Part shown: one piece after another, positions 25,703 through 34,359 of the stretch
Position numbering within the stretch: the stretch's first letter is position 1
Layout of the letters: each line of letters begins with the position of its first letter
Assembly (NCBI RefSeq): GCF_024171495.1
Contig: NZ_JALJZW010000003.1
Location: forward strand, 326,912 to 390,911
DNA length: 64,000 bases
DNA from: Deinococcus sp. HSC-46F16
GTDB lineage: Bacteria > Deinococcota > Deinococci > Deinococcales > Deinococcaceae
Reading direction: 5' to 3'
The notes under the pieces: model-generated
What the model was told of the DNA's origin: nothing
The model's input: only the letters and a program-made list of their open reading frames with translations
The model's database searches: none
Position numbers and translations under genes: made by a program

Positions 25703-26785
25703 TTAGAGACCAAGGGCCCGCTGCGTGAACCACACGCTGCCCGTCAGCACCACCACACCTGCCGTCATAAGCAGCAACGCCTGCGTCACACGCGGCGGCG
25801 CGAGGCGACGCAGAGACAATAGGAGTGGAGCCGCGAGCAGCACGATGAGCACCTGCCCCACCTCCACGCCTACATTGAACGCCGCGAGCGACCAGCCCAG
25901 CGCCTCCCGGGGCAGTTCCAGTTCCGAAAGCACGCTCGCGAACCCGAAGCCGTGGACCAGCCCAAATCCGAACGCGAACAGCACGCGGGGGTCGCGCCCG
26001 TGACCCGCCCCGCCCCGCAACTGCCGCAGATCATGTAGCCCGACCACGACGATGCTCAATGCGATCACGCTCTCCACCAGGCGCGACGGCAACACCATCA
26101 GCCCCAGCGTCGCAAGCACCAGCGTGACACTGTGCGCCACCGTAAACGCCGTGATGACCTTGACCTGCGTTCCGATCCGCCCACCCAGCAAGATCAGCGC
26201 AAGGACGAACAGGATGTGGTCCGGCCCGATGAAGATGTGCCGCACCCCCTCGCGGAAGAACGTCAGGATCACCTCTCCGAGAGGCCGCGCCTGCCCGGCC
26301 AGGGTGAACGACGTGTCCTGCCGGTCGAGGGCGTACTGTCCGGCCAAGGCGTCGTCGCGGTAGACGCTCACGAACGCCTTGTGCAGCGTGTCCTCCGGGA
26401 AGAGATTCGTCTCAACCCTCAGGGGGCCGGTCACGGTCGGAGCGGTGGCGGTGAAGCGCACGTCCTGCCCGGCGGCCTCCACGGCCTGGACTTCAATGGG
26501 TAACGCCTGTGCATCCGTCCAGAGCCGCAACCGTGCGGTGAGCAGCGACCGAAGCGGCGCCTGGATGTCCTGGGGCAAGGGATTCTGGCTCAGCGTCACC
26601 TCAGAGGTGCCCGTCGGAAGCGGAGACGGTTGCTCGTGGAGCAGCGCCGCCACGGGGAGGGTCGCCGTGATCCGGGTTGACGTGGAGTCGAGATGGATGT
26701 CCACCCGGCTGAAGGTGATCTCGTGCGCACCCGCCCAGCAGGTCAGGGCCAGCGGGACCGCGATGAGGCGCCGGGCGAGCGTCAT
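25703..26785 (-). CDS. HupE/UreJ-family membrane protein
   Basis: A 360-residue protein. A signal-like N-terminus is followed by an extracytoplasmic domain (to about residue 170), then the HupE core of six to seven helices with GVRHIFIGPDHILFVLALIL and FGFGLVHGFGFASVL, whose histidines are proposed nickel/metal ligands. HupE/UreJ proteins are linked to nickel or cobalt uptake. ATG 26785 overlaps the upstream stop (ATGA). It is the third gene of an operon with an EF-hand-like protein and a DUF3500 protein; no urease or hydrogenase is nearby, so the metal is open. Confidence 0.82.
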   Translation of the reverse strand: MTLARRLIAVPLALTCWAGAHEITFSRVDIHLDSTSTRITATLPVAALLHEQPSPLPTGTSEVTLSQNPLPQDIQAPLRSLLTARLRLWTDAQALPIEVQAVEAAGQDVRFTATAPTVTGPLRVETNLFPEDTLHKAFVSVYRDDALAGQYALDRQDTSFTLAGQARPLGEVILTFFREGVRHIFIGPDHILFVLALILLGGRIGTQVKVITAFTVAHSVTLVLATLGLMVLPSRLVESVIALSIVVVGLHDLRQLRGGAGHGRDPRVLFAFGFGLVHGFGFASVLSELELPREALGWSLAAFNVGVEVGQVLIVLLAAPLLLSLRRLAPPRVTQALLLMTAGVVVLTGSVWFTQRALGL

Positions 26786-27324
26786 GAGCGCCGCTGCGTG
26801 TACGTCACCGTGAGGGCGCGGCCGTCGTCCGTGCGGGTCTGCGCGGCGACCTGGAACTGCCAGTTGCCAGACGGTTGAAGGAAGACGTTTGCGGTCCGTT
26901 GCGTCCGCGCGGGTTGGTAACGGTTCTTGTAGAAGAGGGTCCGGGTGCCCAAGCGGTCGGCCCGCTTCGCGCTCGCGTAGATCTTCAGGATGCCCCCACC
27001 GAGCCTCAGGACCCTGACAGGTGGGACCTGCACCCGGTCGAGCGTCCACGCAGCGCCCTTCCCATCAACCTTGAGGGTCGACTGCGAGAGCACCGTCCTG
27101 GCATACCTCCGCGCTTCACCGTCCGTGACCTTCCCGTCCCCGTTGGGGTCCAGACCCTTGAGGACCGCGCCTGCAACCTCCGCGCCGGGCGTGACATTCA
27201 ACTCGAGCGCGACCTTGCCGGGCGCGAGGGTGAGGTACGCGCCCTGCACGACCTCGTCCACCGGGTGCGCCAGGGCAGAGCCGACGACGAGCGCCGGAAG
27301 GACGCAGAGGGCCACCCTCTTCAC
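26782..27324 (-). CDS. Secreted protein with an EF-hand-like loop
   Basis: A 180-residue protein with signal peptide (MKRVALCVLPALVVGSALA). A single DPNGDGKVTDGE loop around residues 59-70 is a classical EF-hand/dockerin-type calcium site. The rest is beta-rich. It overlaps the HupE start and follows DUF3500 by 9 nt. Similar small proteins occur beside HupE genes. It may bind a metal or organise the complex in the periplasm (inference). Confidence 0.7.
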   Translation of the reverse strand: MKRVALCVLPALVVGSALAHPVDEVVQGAYLTLAPGKVALELNVTPGAEVAGAVLKGLDPNGDGKVTDGEARRYARTVLSQSTLKVDGKGAAWTLDRVQVPPVRVLRLGGGILKIYASAKRADRLGTRTLFYKNRYQPARTQRTANVFLQPSGNWQFQVAAQTRTDDGRALTVTYTQRRS

Positions 27325-27333
27325 CTCAGGGCC

Positions 27334-28518
27334 TCACTTCGTCCAGGCCGCGCCGTAGTCGTTGCCGGGCTCGCGGTACATGTTGTGCAGGTGGTTCGAG
27401 AGTTCCCCGCCCATCGACTGTGGGCTGAACTCGATGGTTACGGTCGGGCCGGTCACGCGCCAGTACGCGTTGCCCGCGCCCTCGCTCGTCGTCGGACCGA
27501 ACCAGGCGAAGTACGTACTGTTCAGGTTCCGCTCAATCTCGCGCAGCTTCGCCGCCGCGTCGTCCGGGTTGAGAATCTCGACGCGCTCGCGAATCAGGGT
27601 GAGCAGCCGCGCCCTCTGCGCCGCCGTCATCGCGCTGCCCGGTAGCCCCTCGGGCTGAAGCGTCTTGCCATCCTGCCCAGGGCCGAGGACGAGGTCGATG
27701 CGGCCTGTGCCGCGCACGGCCTGCGCCCGCTGGGCGGCATTCAGGCTGGAGAGCAGTGCAGAGGCGTCCTGAACTTCCTCGGGCACCTGCGTGACGATGG
27801 TGGTGGTTTTGCCGTTGACAGTGGCCTGGATGGGCTGCCCGCCGGTGAGGCTGGGGGCGAGGGTGATGTTTGGCCCGACCACCGTGGCGTTGATCGCGAG
27901 GTGGTGCCCGCCGTATTGCAGCGTCCATGGGGACGAGGTGCTGGGCGTGCCGAGGAAGGACACATAGTACTCGTCGCTGCCGAAAATCAGTTGCCCTCCT
28001 GGGCCGCCACTCGGGGGAGTCCCGCCAGACGGAGGCGTGCCTCCGTTCGGGGGAGTGCCGGTGGGCGGCGTACCGCCCGCTGCCCCCGGCCCGCCGCTGT
28101 CCGTGGTCTTGAGCACCTCATCGGCGGCCATCTGCTCGCGCACCATCTTGAGCCCGTCTGGGCTCAGAACAGTGCCGAGGAGGGTCATCAGGGCCGTGCG
28201 CTGCGCCGCCGACAGGTCGCCGTAGCGGAGTCCGGCACGTTGAAAGAGTCCGGTAGGAAGGTTGCTCCAGCGCTGCCGCTGCGCGTCGTCCGTCCACGCG
28301 AACAGCACCTTCTGCCGTTGCGCCGACGTCAACGTGCTGAGAAAGGCGTTAGCGGCATTGACCGCCCGGACACTTTGGGAATCGGCGGTGGGTGTCGTGG
28401 CCGCCGTCGGTGCCCCGGCGCCTCCGGCAGATGCGATGGAGAGGCCGTACAGGGCCGTGGCGGCCAGGGAGACCGTAAGAAGACCAGTCAACAGCCTAAC
28501 TTTGGGTTGAGTATGCAT
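27334..28518 (-). CDS. DUF3500-family secreted protein
   Basis: A 394-residue protein, with ATG 28518 chosen for its AGAGGTG ribosome site and signal peptide (about 31 residues). The body has FAWTDDAQRQRWSNLPTG, GSDEYYVSFLG, YGGHHLAINATVVG and a C-terminal LSNHLHNMYREPGNDYG, matching DUF3500. A Pro/Thr/Gly repeat linker (about residues 145-172, TPPxGG units) interrupts it. The histidines could bind metal. Function is unknown; the operon with HupE suggests metal or small-molecule handling at the cell surface. Confidence 0.8.
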   Translation of the reverse strand: MHTQPKVRLLTGLLTVSLAATALYGLSIASAGGAGAPTAATTPTADSQSVRAVNAANAFLSTLTSAQRQKVLFAWTDDAQRQRWSNLPTGLFQRAGLRYGDLSAAQRTALMTLLGTVLSPDGLKMVREQMAADEVLKTTDSGGPGAAGGTPPTGTPPNGGTPPSGGTPPSGGPGGQLIFGSDEYYVSFLGTPSTSSPWTLQYGGHHLAINATVVGPNITLAPSLTGGQPIQATVNGKTTTIVTQVPEEVQDASALLSSLNAAQRAQAVRGTGRIDLVLGPGQDGKTLQPEGLPGSAMTAAQRARLLTLIRERVEILNPDDAAAKLREIERNLNSTYFAWFGPTTSEGAGNAYWRVTGPTVTIEFSPQSMGGELSNHLHNMYREPGNDYGAAWTK

Positions 28519-28844
28519 GGAACACCTCTCTGAACGTGCGGTGGGCCAGGGCTCTGGGCAGCGCAGTGGGCGATTTGAAGGCCATAGAGCTGGTCGTTGA
28601 GGCTGGGCAGCAGGACCCACTCGCTGAAGCAAGTGTCCGAAACAGATGTTCAGAGGGTGTGTAGGAACCCTAAAGAGGTGGGGACGTCGGTCGCCGCCGC
28701 AATGTGGTGGCATATAGTCGGCTGTTGTACAGCCCTGTCTCCTGCCGTTCTACAGGTTCTCAGTGAGGAAAAGCGGCACTTCAGGCTTCTGACGGTCAGC
28801 CGGAGGTATAGGAGGTATACCAACTGACGCCTTTGTCCTGACCC
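28519..28844. other. Intergenic region with tandem GGAGGTATA repeat
   Basis: No gene is visible in these 326 bases. GGAGGTATA occurs twice in tandem (28802-28819), followed by CC to make GGTATACC. The part near 28518 must hold the promoter of the DUF3500 operon, but no clear box stands out. Confidence 0.4.
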
Positions 28845-29510
28845 TCAGGCGTCGCTGTGGTCGTCGCGTGTGTGCTCCAGCCCAGGGACGTTCGAGGTGT
28901 CGGCCAGGAAGATGCCCAGCAGGAACGGCACCTCGCCCGCGCGACCCGCGTACCGTTCATGGAGCGCACGCAGCTCCCCCTGAAGCTCACGTGCGTCCCC
29001 CGGCGAGAGATGCAGCAGGTGCCAACCGCTCACCATGACCGGCGCGGCCTCGCCCAGGTCAACCCACAGCACGCCATCCTCCCGCATGATCCGGAAGAAC
29101 ACGTCGTCGCTGGGCGCACGGGCCGTGACGAAGCCCCACCCGTGCTCGTCGAACGGTGCGCGCTGGAACGCCCGCCCAATCGCCGGCCCGAACAGCTCGA
29201 GGTGCTGCGCGCGGTTGTGCCGACCGACGGTCTCGGGCGGTACCAGCGAGAACGGCACGAAGAAGGTGTCAGAGGCCGCGCGGTGCGGCTGTACCGCGCG
29301 GCCTGTCCGGGGCCGGATCTCATGCACGGTGAGCAGTCCGGCGCGTTCCAGGCGCCGGACGCGCTTGAACAGCCACTCGGTCGTCACGCCGAGCACGCGG
29401 GCGGCGTCGGCGATGCCCCGCGCCTCGGGCGTGAACGCGTCGAGCAGACGCAGCCATGCGCGATTCGTGAGCAGGTCCGCCTGAAGGGCACTGTGGACGC
29501 GGTAGGGCAT
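28845..29510 (-). CDS. Winged-helix regulator with an unknown C-terminal domain
   Basis: A 221-residue protein from ATG 29510. The N-terminal 75 residues look like an ArsR/MarR-type winged helix (AARVLGVTTEWLFKRVRRLE, then AGLLTVHEIRPRTGRAV). The C-terminal part (RMIREDGVLW-like, VMVSGWHLLHLSPGDARELQ, a helical ALHERYAGRAG) is a putative ligand domain I do not recognise. It diverges from a small membrane protein gene 40 bp away and may regulate it. A start at 29552 is possible but would overlap the divergent start. Confidence 0.6.
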   Translation of the reverse strand: MPYRVHSALQADLLTNRAWLRLLDAFTPEARGIADAARVLGVTTEWLFKRVRRLERAGLLTVHEIRPRTGRAVQPHRAASDTFFVPFSLVPPETVGRHNRAQHLELFGPAIGRAFQRAPFDEHGWGFVTARAPSDDVFFRIMREDGVLWVDLGEAAPVMVSGWHLLHLSPGDARELQGELRALHERYAGRAGEVPFLLGIFLADTSNVPGLEHTRDDHSDA

Positions 29511-29550
29511 ACTTTCCAGTTTGTCTTGCACGGCAAGTTGAGGTGCCCGC

Positions 29551-29952
29551 ATGCCCCAGGACGCTGCCGGACGCTGGCTCTTGACCGCAACTGCCGCGCT
29601 GCTGTTCGCGCTCGGTCTGCCCCTGCTGTTCGCCGCAGATGTGACGGCGGCCTGGATCGGTGCGCCGTCGGCGGCGGGTGAGGCGCTGGCACAGCTCGCC
29701 ACAAGCGGGTTGCTCGGCCTGGGCGTCATCAACTGGTGGTGGCGGGGCAACGTGGTCGGGGGGATTCACGGGCGACCGCTGGGCCTGGGGAACCTGCTGT
29801 GCTGCATGTCGGCTGGGGCGTCACTGGGTCGGGCAACGGCAACCGGGGAGCTTCCCGGCGTAGCGTGCGTGATAGTGCTGGCGTTGGCCTTCGCGTGGCG
29901 GATGTTCCTGTGGAGACCCCGCCGACTGCCCGAGCAGATTCCTGGCCTATAA
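29551..29952 (+). CDS. Small integral membrane protein, four predicted helices
   Basis: A 133-residue protein with GAGG 7 nt before ATG 29551. Hydrophobic segments lie at about residues 10-30, 45-60, 75-90 and 100-120; VINWWWRGNVVGGIHGRPL sits between two of them. No family is recognised. It is divergent from the winged-helix regulator. Confidence 0.65.
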   Translation: MPQDAAGRWLLTATAALLFALGLPLLFAADVTAAWIGAPSAAGEALAQLATSGLLGLGVINWWWRGNVVGGIHGRPLGLGNLLCCMSAGASLGRATATGELPGVACVIVLALAFAWRMFLWRPRRLPEQIPGL

Positions 29953-30069
29953 AGCTCCGACGAGGGGACGTACGTCCACTTGGGGTACACCCAACGCTTG
30001 AATTCCCCTTCTCTGGAGCAGCCTGAGGTACTGAGGTATTCGCCAGCGCCGCCCAGTCGTCCAGCCCGG

Positions 30070-30191
30070 GCTGGCGCCTCGCTGAACAGGGTTACGGTGC
30101 GCTGCTGAGCCTGGAGATTGTCTTTCAGAATCTCGACCTGCTGCTGCAACTCGGCGATCTGCTGCTCGGGGGAAGATTCGGGACGGGTCAT
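30070..30191 (-). pseudogene. 5' fragment of a coiled-coil protein gene
   Basis: An ATG at 30191 with AAGG 8 nt upstream opens MTRPESSPEQQIAELQQQVE and continues with clear heptads for about 40 codons; the frame then becomes non-protein-like and runs antisense into the membrane-protein gene. It is probably a truncated gene. Confidence 0.3.
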
Positions 30192-30289
30192 ATGGGCACC
30201 TTCAGGCAGAAGCGGGTGCTGCGCCGATCGCATCACCTCAGGAGCGGCAACCATGGTTCGGTAAACCCACCTTAGAGCAGGGACGCGGC

Positions 30290-30318
30290 AGAGAAAGGTG
30301 GCCCCTACAGGGCCACCT
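30290..30318 (-). terminator. Terminator of RNA copy 1
   Basis: A 9-bp perfect stem AGGTGGCCC/GGGCCACCT with a 5-nt loop; on the minus strand it is followed by TTTCTCT. Confidence 0.8.
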
Positions 30319-30430
30319 CCGATCAGGGTGCGGGGGACTGGACTCGAACCAGTCTGGGGCCTGCCGCTGCCCCGCTGGCACGTCCGTTTTTTCCAAGGTG
30401 GACGCCTCCCTTGCCCAGCGCCTGAGATTC
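30290..30430 (-). ncRNA. Structured RNA with tRNA-like T arm, copy 1
   Basis: On the minus strand a hairpin CTCAG/CTGGG, then AAGGGAG, then hairpin GCGTCC/GGACGT, then GCGGGGC/GGCCCC, then a perfect tRNA-type T arm (GACTGG-TTCGAGT-CCAGTC, 30336-30354) and CCCCCGCACCC. A strong terminator follows. Copy 2 at 35650-35795 has the same order with compensatory stem changes, so the structure rather than the sequence is conserved. No full cloverleaf can be drawn, so it is not an ordinary tRNA. Confidence 0.55.
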
Positions 30431-30673
30431 TGCGTCCCCAGGGCGGCCAGCACATGGAGTGTTGTTCAAGTTGGCTTGCCCTGATCTTGCTCAAGCATGA
30501 GAACACGCACAAGGCCCTTTGACCCGGTGATCCACCCTGGGCCGCTCAAGTCCGCCTCCCTCCCCAATGATCCCAAGCACCGCACACGGGTGATCACCGC
30601 ACTGAAGACTCTTCCTCGATTTTCGTGGAGGTCCCTGAACGCCAGCGCACACTGTCTCCAGCCCAGGCGTCTT

Positions 30674-30679
30674 TACACT
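30674..30679 (+). promoter_or_regulatory. -10 box of the CheB/PAS/GAF sensor gene
   Basis: TACACT ends 11 nt before ATG 30691; no ribosome site is visible, so the transcript is nearly leaderless. Confidence 0.45.
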
Positions 30680-30690
30680 GCATCCCAGTT

Positions 30691-33600
30691 ATGCCTGCCC
30701 ACCCCGGCTCCACCGCCGCCCTCTTCGACGTGCTGGTCCTCCTGCCTCCGGCCGATGGACTGGACGCCGTCTCAGCGGTGCTGGCCGACCTGTCCACCGA
30801 CCTCCCCGCCGCAGTCCTGATCGGGCCGCCCCCGACTGGGGAGGTTCCGGCGGCAGAAGTGCTTGGGCGCCACCTCCCGCATCCAACTCTCTGGGCTAAG
30901 GACGGCATGGTGCTTCAACCGGGCTGCGTCTACGTGGCCCCGCCGCAGACGGTGCTGGAGGTCCGCCCAGGGGGGTGCTGCGCGGTCACGCTGCCGCAAG
31001 GCGACCTGCCCTCGGAACGCCCGCTGGACCGGTTGCTGGCCTCCCTGGCCGTGAGTTCCGGCGCCCGCACACTGGCCGCCATACTGACGGAGCTGGAGGG
31101 TGACGGCGTCACCGGTGCGCGGGCCTTGCGGGGCGTGGGGGGGACGGTGCTGGTTGAGCAGGCGGCCCGTGCCAAGCGGCCGCGTGTGGTGGCCGAAGCA
31201 GCCGACCGGGTGGTGCCACCCGGCGAACTCGGCCGCACCGTGACCGACCTCCTGACGGGCAAAGGACCCCCCGAGGCTGCGGCAGTTCAAGCCGAGCAGA
31301 CGCTGCGGGCCAACGAGGAGAAGTACCGCGCCCTCTTCGAGCAGATGGACGAGGCCTACACGGTCGTCGAGGTGCTGAAGGATGCGGCGGGGCGCTGGAC
31401 GGACTTCCGGTTCCTGGAGGTCAACGCCGCGTTCATGCGTCATACCGGGATGCCGTACCCGGTCGGGCGTACAGCCACCGAGCTGCTGGGCACGCCCAAC
31501 CCGCGCTGGGCCGAGCTGTACGGCCGGGCGGTGGACACCGGTGAGTCGGTCCGGGTCGAGGAAAGCGAATTGATGCTGGGCCGGACCTTCGACCTGAACA
31601 TCTTTCGCCTGGGTGGCGAGGGGAGCCGTCGGGTCGCGGTGCTCTTCACGGACATCACCGAGCGCAAGCAGGCGGAGGAAGCGTTGCGCGCTTCGGAGGA
31701 GCGGCAGACGTTCCTGCTGGGGCTCAGCGACATCCTGCAACGCTTGACGGCGCCGAACGACATCAAGGCCGCCGCCATGCACAGGCTCGGCACGCGTCTT
31801 GGCGTCAGCCGCGCCCAGTATCACGAAGTCGACCCCAGCGGCGAGTATTACAGCGCGGACGGGATCGGTTACGCCGACGGCCTCCCGCTCTTGGACCTGA
31901 AGTACCGCATCGATCAGTTCGGCCGTTTCGTGGCCGAGGATTTCAAGGCCGGGCGGCCGTTCCGGAGTGATGACCTACTGACCGACCCACGGCCCACGAC
32001 CGAAGAGCGCGAGGCTTACGGCGTCTATGGAATCCGGGCGGGAGCAGGCATTCCGCTACTGCGAGGCGGCAAACTCGTCGCCATCCTGGCCGTGCACGAC
32101 AGGCATCCTCACGCCTGGACGGACCTGGAGATGGAACTGATTCGCGAGACGGCAGAGCGGATCTGGGTGGCCGTGGAGAAGGTCCGCGCCGAGACTCATA
32201 TTCACGAGAGCGGGGAGCGACAGGCCTTCCTGCTGAGGCTCAACGATGGCCTCCGAGCGCAAACGGATCCAGAAACCATCGGCGCCTTTGCCACGCGCAT
32301 GGTGGCCGAACACCTGCGCCTCGACCGCTGCTATATCAGCGAGGTCTTCGGAGAGCAGGGCTTTTCCACGGTCGGCCCGGAGCACCGTCGCCCGGACCTT
32401 GCGCCGATGTCAGGGGTCTTCCGGCTGTCGGAGTATCCCGAAACGATGCGGCAGCTCGCGACTGAGCCGATGGTCGTTCGGGATGCGGACGGCGATGGGC
32501 GCTTTTCGGACCTCGAGAAGGAACTGCTGGCCGGGCTTCACCTGCGCGCCCTGGTGGTGGCGCCGATCCGAAAGGGGCCGCGCCACGTCGTCTGGGCGCT
32601 CGCGGCCGCCATGGCCACGCCGCGGGGCTGGACCGACGGCGAGCGGACGTTGCTGGAGGAGGTGGCCGAACGTACCTGGGCCGCCATTGAACGTGCGCGG
32701 GCCGAGGAGGTCTTGCGCGCCTCGGAGGAGCGCCAGGCGTTCCTGCTGAGGCTGAGCGACGTGCTGCGGCCGCTCGCGGATCCCGTCGAGATCATCGGCG
32801 CCGCCACGCGGCTGCTGGGGGAAGGATTGGGCGCCAGCCGGGCCTACTACGCGGAATGGCCACCCGGGACGGACGACGTCGAGATCCGGCGTGACTACGC
32901 TGCGCCGGGCCTCCCGAGCCTCGTCGGGCGCTACCCGATCGAGAACTTCCGCTCCACCGACGAGCGCTTCCGCGAAGGGCGGACCTGGGTCGTCGAGGAC
33001 GTGGCGGACGGCACGATCCCCGCGGCGGAGCGGGACTATTGCCTCGCGCACGGGGTGGCGGCCTGGGTGGACGTGCCGCTGGTCAAGGGCGGGAAGCTCC
33101 AGGCGGCGTTGTTCCTCGTCCAGGACGCACCGCGGTGCTGGAACGCGACGGAGATCGCGCTGGCGGAGGAGACGGCAGAGCGAACCTGGGCCGCCGTCGA
33201 GCGCGCCCGCGCCGAGGAAGCGTTGGTCCAGTCCGAAGGTCGCCTGAGGGCGCTGATCGAGCACCTGCCGGGCGGCGCGGTCTTCGTGGTCGATCACGAC
33301 CTGCGGTACGTGCTGGCGCAGGGCGAAGCCTTGGCCACCATTGGCCTGACTCCCGAAGACCTCGTGGGCCGCACCGTCGGGCAGACCCTGGCGCCTGAAC
33401 TCGCTGCCGAGTACGAGGCGCTGTACCGTCAGGCCCTCGCGGGCGAGGGCTTCGACTACAAGCACACGGCGCACGGCCGCACGTTCATTACCCGGGGTGT
33501 CGCGCTCAGGAATGCGGCGGGGAACATTTCCGCGGCCCTGGCCGTGTCCTACGACATCACCGAGCGCAAACGGGCGGAAGAGGAGGTGCGGGCGCTGAAC

Positions 33601-34344
33601 GCCACGCTGGAGGAGCGGGTGGAGGAGCGTACCCGCCGCCTCGCCGATCTCAATGCCGAGCTGGGTGCCCTGATCATCCGCACCGCCCGCAACCTCGAGG
33701 CCCCGGTGGGCTACCTCAGCCAGTTTCTGGACCCCGGCCGCAAGGAGGACCTGCTCACGGAGCTGTCCCCCCATGACCCTTCCCTCCTGGAAGACGAGCT
33801 CGCCCGGCTGCGAGGAGTTTCGGAGGATCTGCGCGAACTCGCGCGGCTGGAAGACCAGCACCTGAACCGAGGGCTGCTCCCGCTGGGCGAGCTGTTTGAG
33901 GAGGTCCGCGCAGGCGCGGCGCAAGGCCGCCGGGTGCAGTGGTTGATCGAGCCGCTCCCGATCGTGCGGGCGGACCGGGCGCTGCTGAAACAGGCCCTGG
34001 AGGTGCTGCTGACCTTCACGCTGAGTGAAACCCGAGGTGCGCGGTACGTGGACGTGGGCAGCCAGGAGGTCGAGGGCGAGGTGTGGGTGACGGTTCGCGA
34101 CGACGGCACCGGTCTGAGCGGCGAGGAGGCCGCCACCCTGTTCGACCTGTCCGTGCGAACCGAGCAGTCAGTCCCGCTGCTCGCCGGCAGTGGGCTGATC
34201 CAGGTGCGGCGCATCCTGGCCCGCCACGGCGGCTGGGCCTGGGCGGAGTCCAGCCTGAATGGAGGGAAGGTCGTCCTCGCCTTTCCCCGCGACGAAGCCG
34301 TCAGCGAGCTCGAAGCCCTCTTTCGGGAGGAGCGGGGAGGCTGA
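30691..34344 (+). CDS. CheB-like/PAS/GAF multidomain sensor with degenerate histidine kinase
   Basis: A 1217-residue soluble protein. Residues about 10-195 match a CheB methylesterase: the APP, SLAVSSGARTLAAIL and LEGDGVTGARAL segments are present, but the catalytic serine (GASxGG) and histidine (QHxP) positions are PPADG and GPPPTG, so it should be inactive. PAS (205-325), three GAF units (345-490, 505-660, 675-830), PAS (840-965) and a coiled coil follow. The HisKA-like part reads IIRTARNLEAPVGYL, with no phospho-histidine, and the ATPase N-box is VLLTFTLSETR, without its asparagine, although DDGTGL remains. It is a likely pseudo-kinase scaffold or sensor. It converges with a second pseudo-kinase 15 bp downstream. 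Confidence 0.8.
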   Translation: MPAHPGSTAALFDVLVLLPPADGLDAVSAVLADLSTDLPAAVLIGPPPTGEVPAAEVLGRHLPHPTLWAKDGMVLQPGCVYVAPPQTVLEVRPGGCCAVTLPQGDLPSERPLDRLLASLAVSSGARTLAAILTELEGDGVTGARALRGVGGTVLVEQAARAKRPRVVAEAADRVVPPGELGRTVTDLLTGKGPPEAAAVQAEQTLRANEEKYRALFEQMDEAYTVVEVLKDAAGRWTDFRFLEVNAAFMRHTGMPYPVGRTATELLGTPNPRWAELYGRAVDTGESVRVEESELMLGRTFDLNIFRLGGEGSRRVAVLFTDITERKQAEEALRASEERQTFLLGLSDILQRLTAPNDIKAAAMHRLGTRLGVSRAQYHEVDPSGEYYSADGIGYADGLPLLDLKYRIDQFGRFVAEDFKAGRPFRSDDLLTDPRPTTEEREAYGVYGIRAGAGIPLLRGGKLVAILAVHDRHPHAWTDLEMELIRETAERIWVAVEKVRAETHIHESGERQAFLLRLNDGLRAQTDPETIGAFATRMVAEHLRLDRCYISEVFGEQGFSTVGPEHRRPDLAPMSGVFRLSEYPETMRQLATEPMVVRDADGDGRFSDLEKELLAGLHLRALVVAPIRKGPRHVVWALAAAMATPRGWTDGERTLLEEVAERTWAAIERARAEEVLRASEERQAFLLRLSDVLRPLADPVEIIGAATRLLGEGLGASRAYYAEWPPGTDDVEIRRDYAAPGLPSLVGRYPIENFRSTDERFREGRTWVVEDVADGTIPAAERDYCLAHGVAAWVDVPLVKGGKLQAALFLVQDAPRCWNATEIALAEETAERTWAAVERARAEEALVQSEGRLRALIEHLPGGAVFVVDHDLRYVLAQGEALATIGLTPEDLVGRTVGQTLAPELAAEYEALYRQALAGEGFDYKHTAHGRTFITRGVALRNAAGNISAALAVSYDITERKRAEEEVRALNATLEERVEERTRRLADLNAELGALIIRTARNLEAPVGYLSQFLDPGRKEDLLTELSPHDPSLLEDELARLRGVSEDLRELARLEDQHLNRGLLPLGELFEEVRAGAAQGRRVQWLIEPLPIVRADRALLKQALEVLLTFTLSETRGARYVDVGSQEVEGEVWVTVRDDGTGLSGEEAATLFDLSVRTEQSVPLLAGSGLIQVRRILARHGGWAWAESSLNGGKVVLAFPRDEAVSELEALFREERGG

Positions 34345-34359
34345 GACTGCCTGCTCAGC

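Noticed and set aside
25548..25733. Minus-strand open frames between tatA and HupE as a gene
   Set aside because: Protein-like pieces are split between two frames and lack a start; treated as remnant only.
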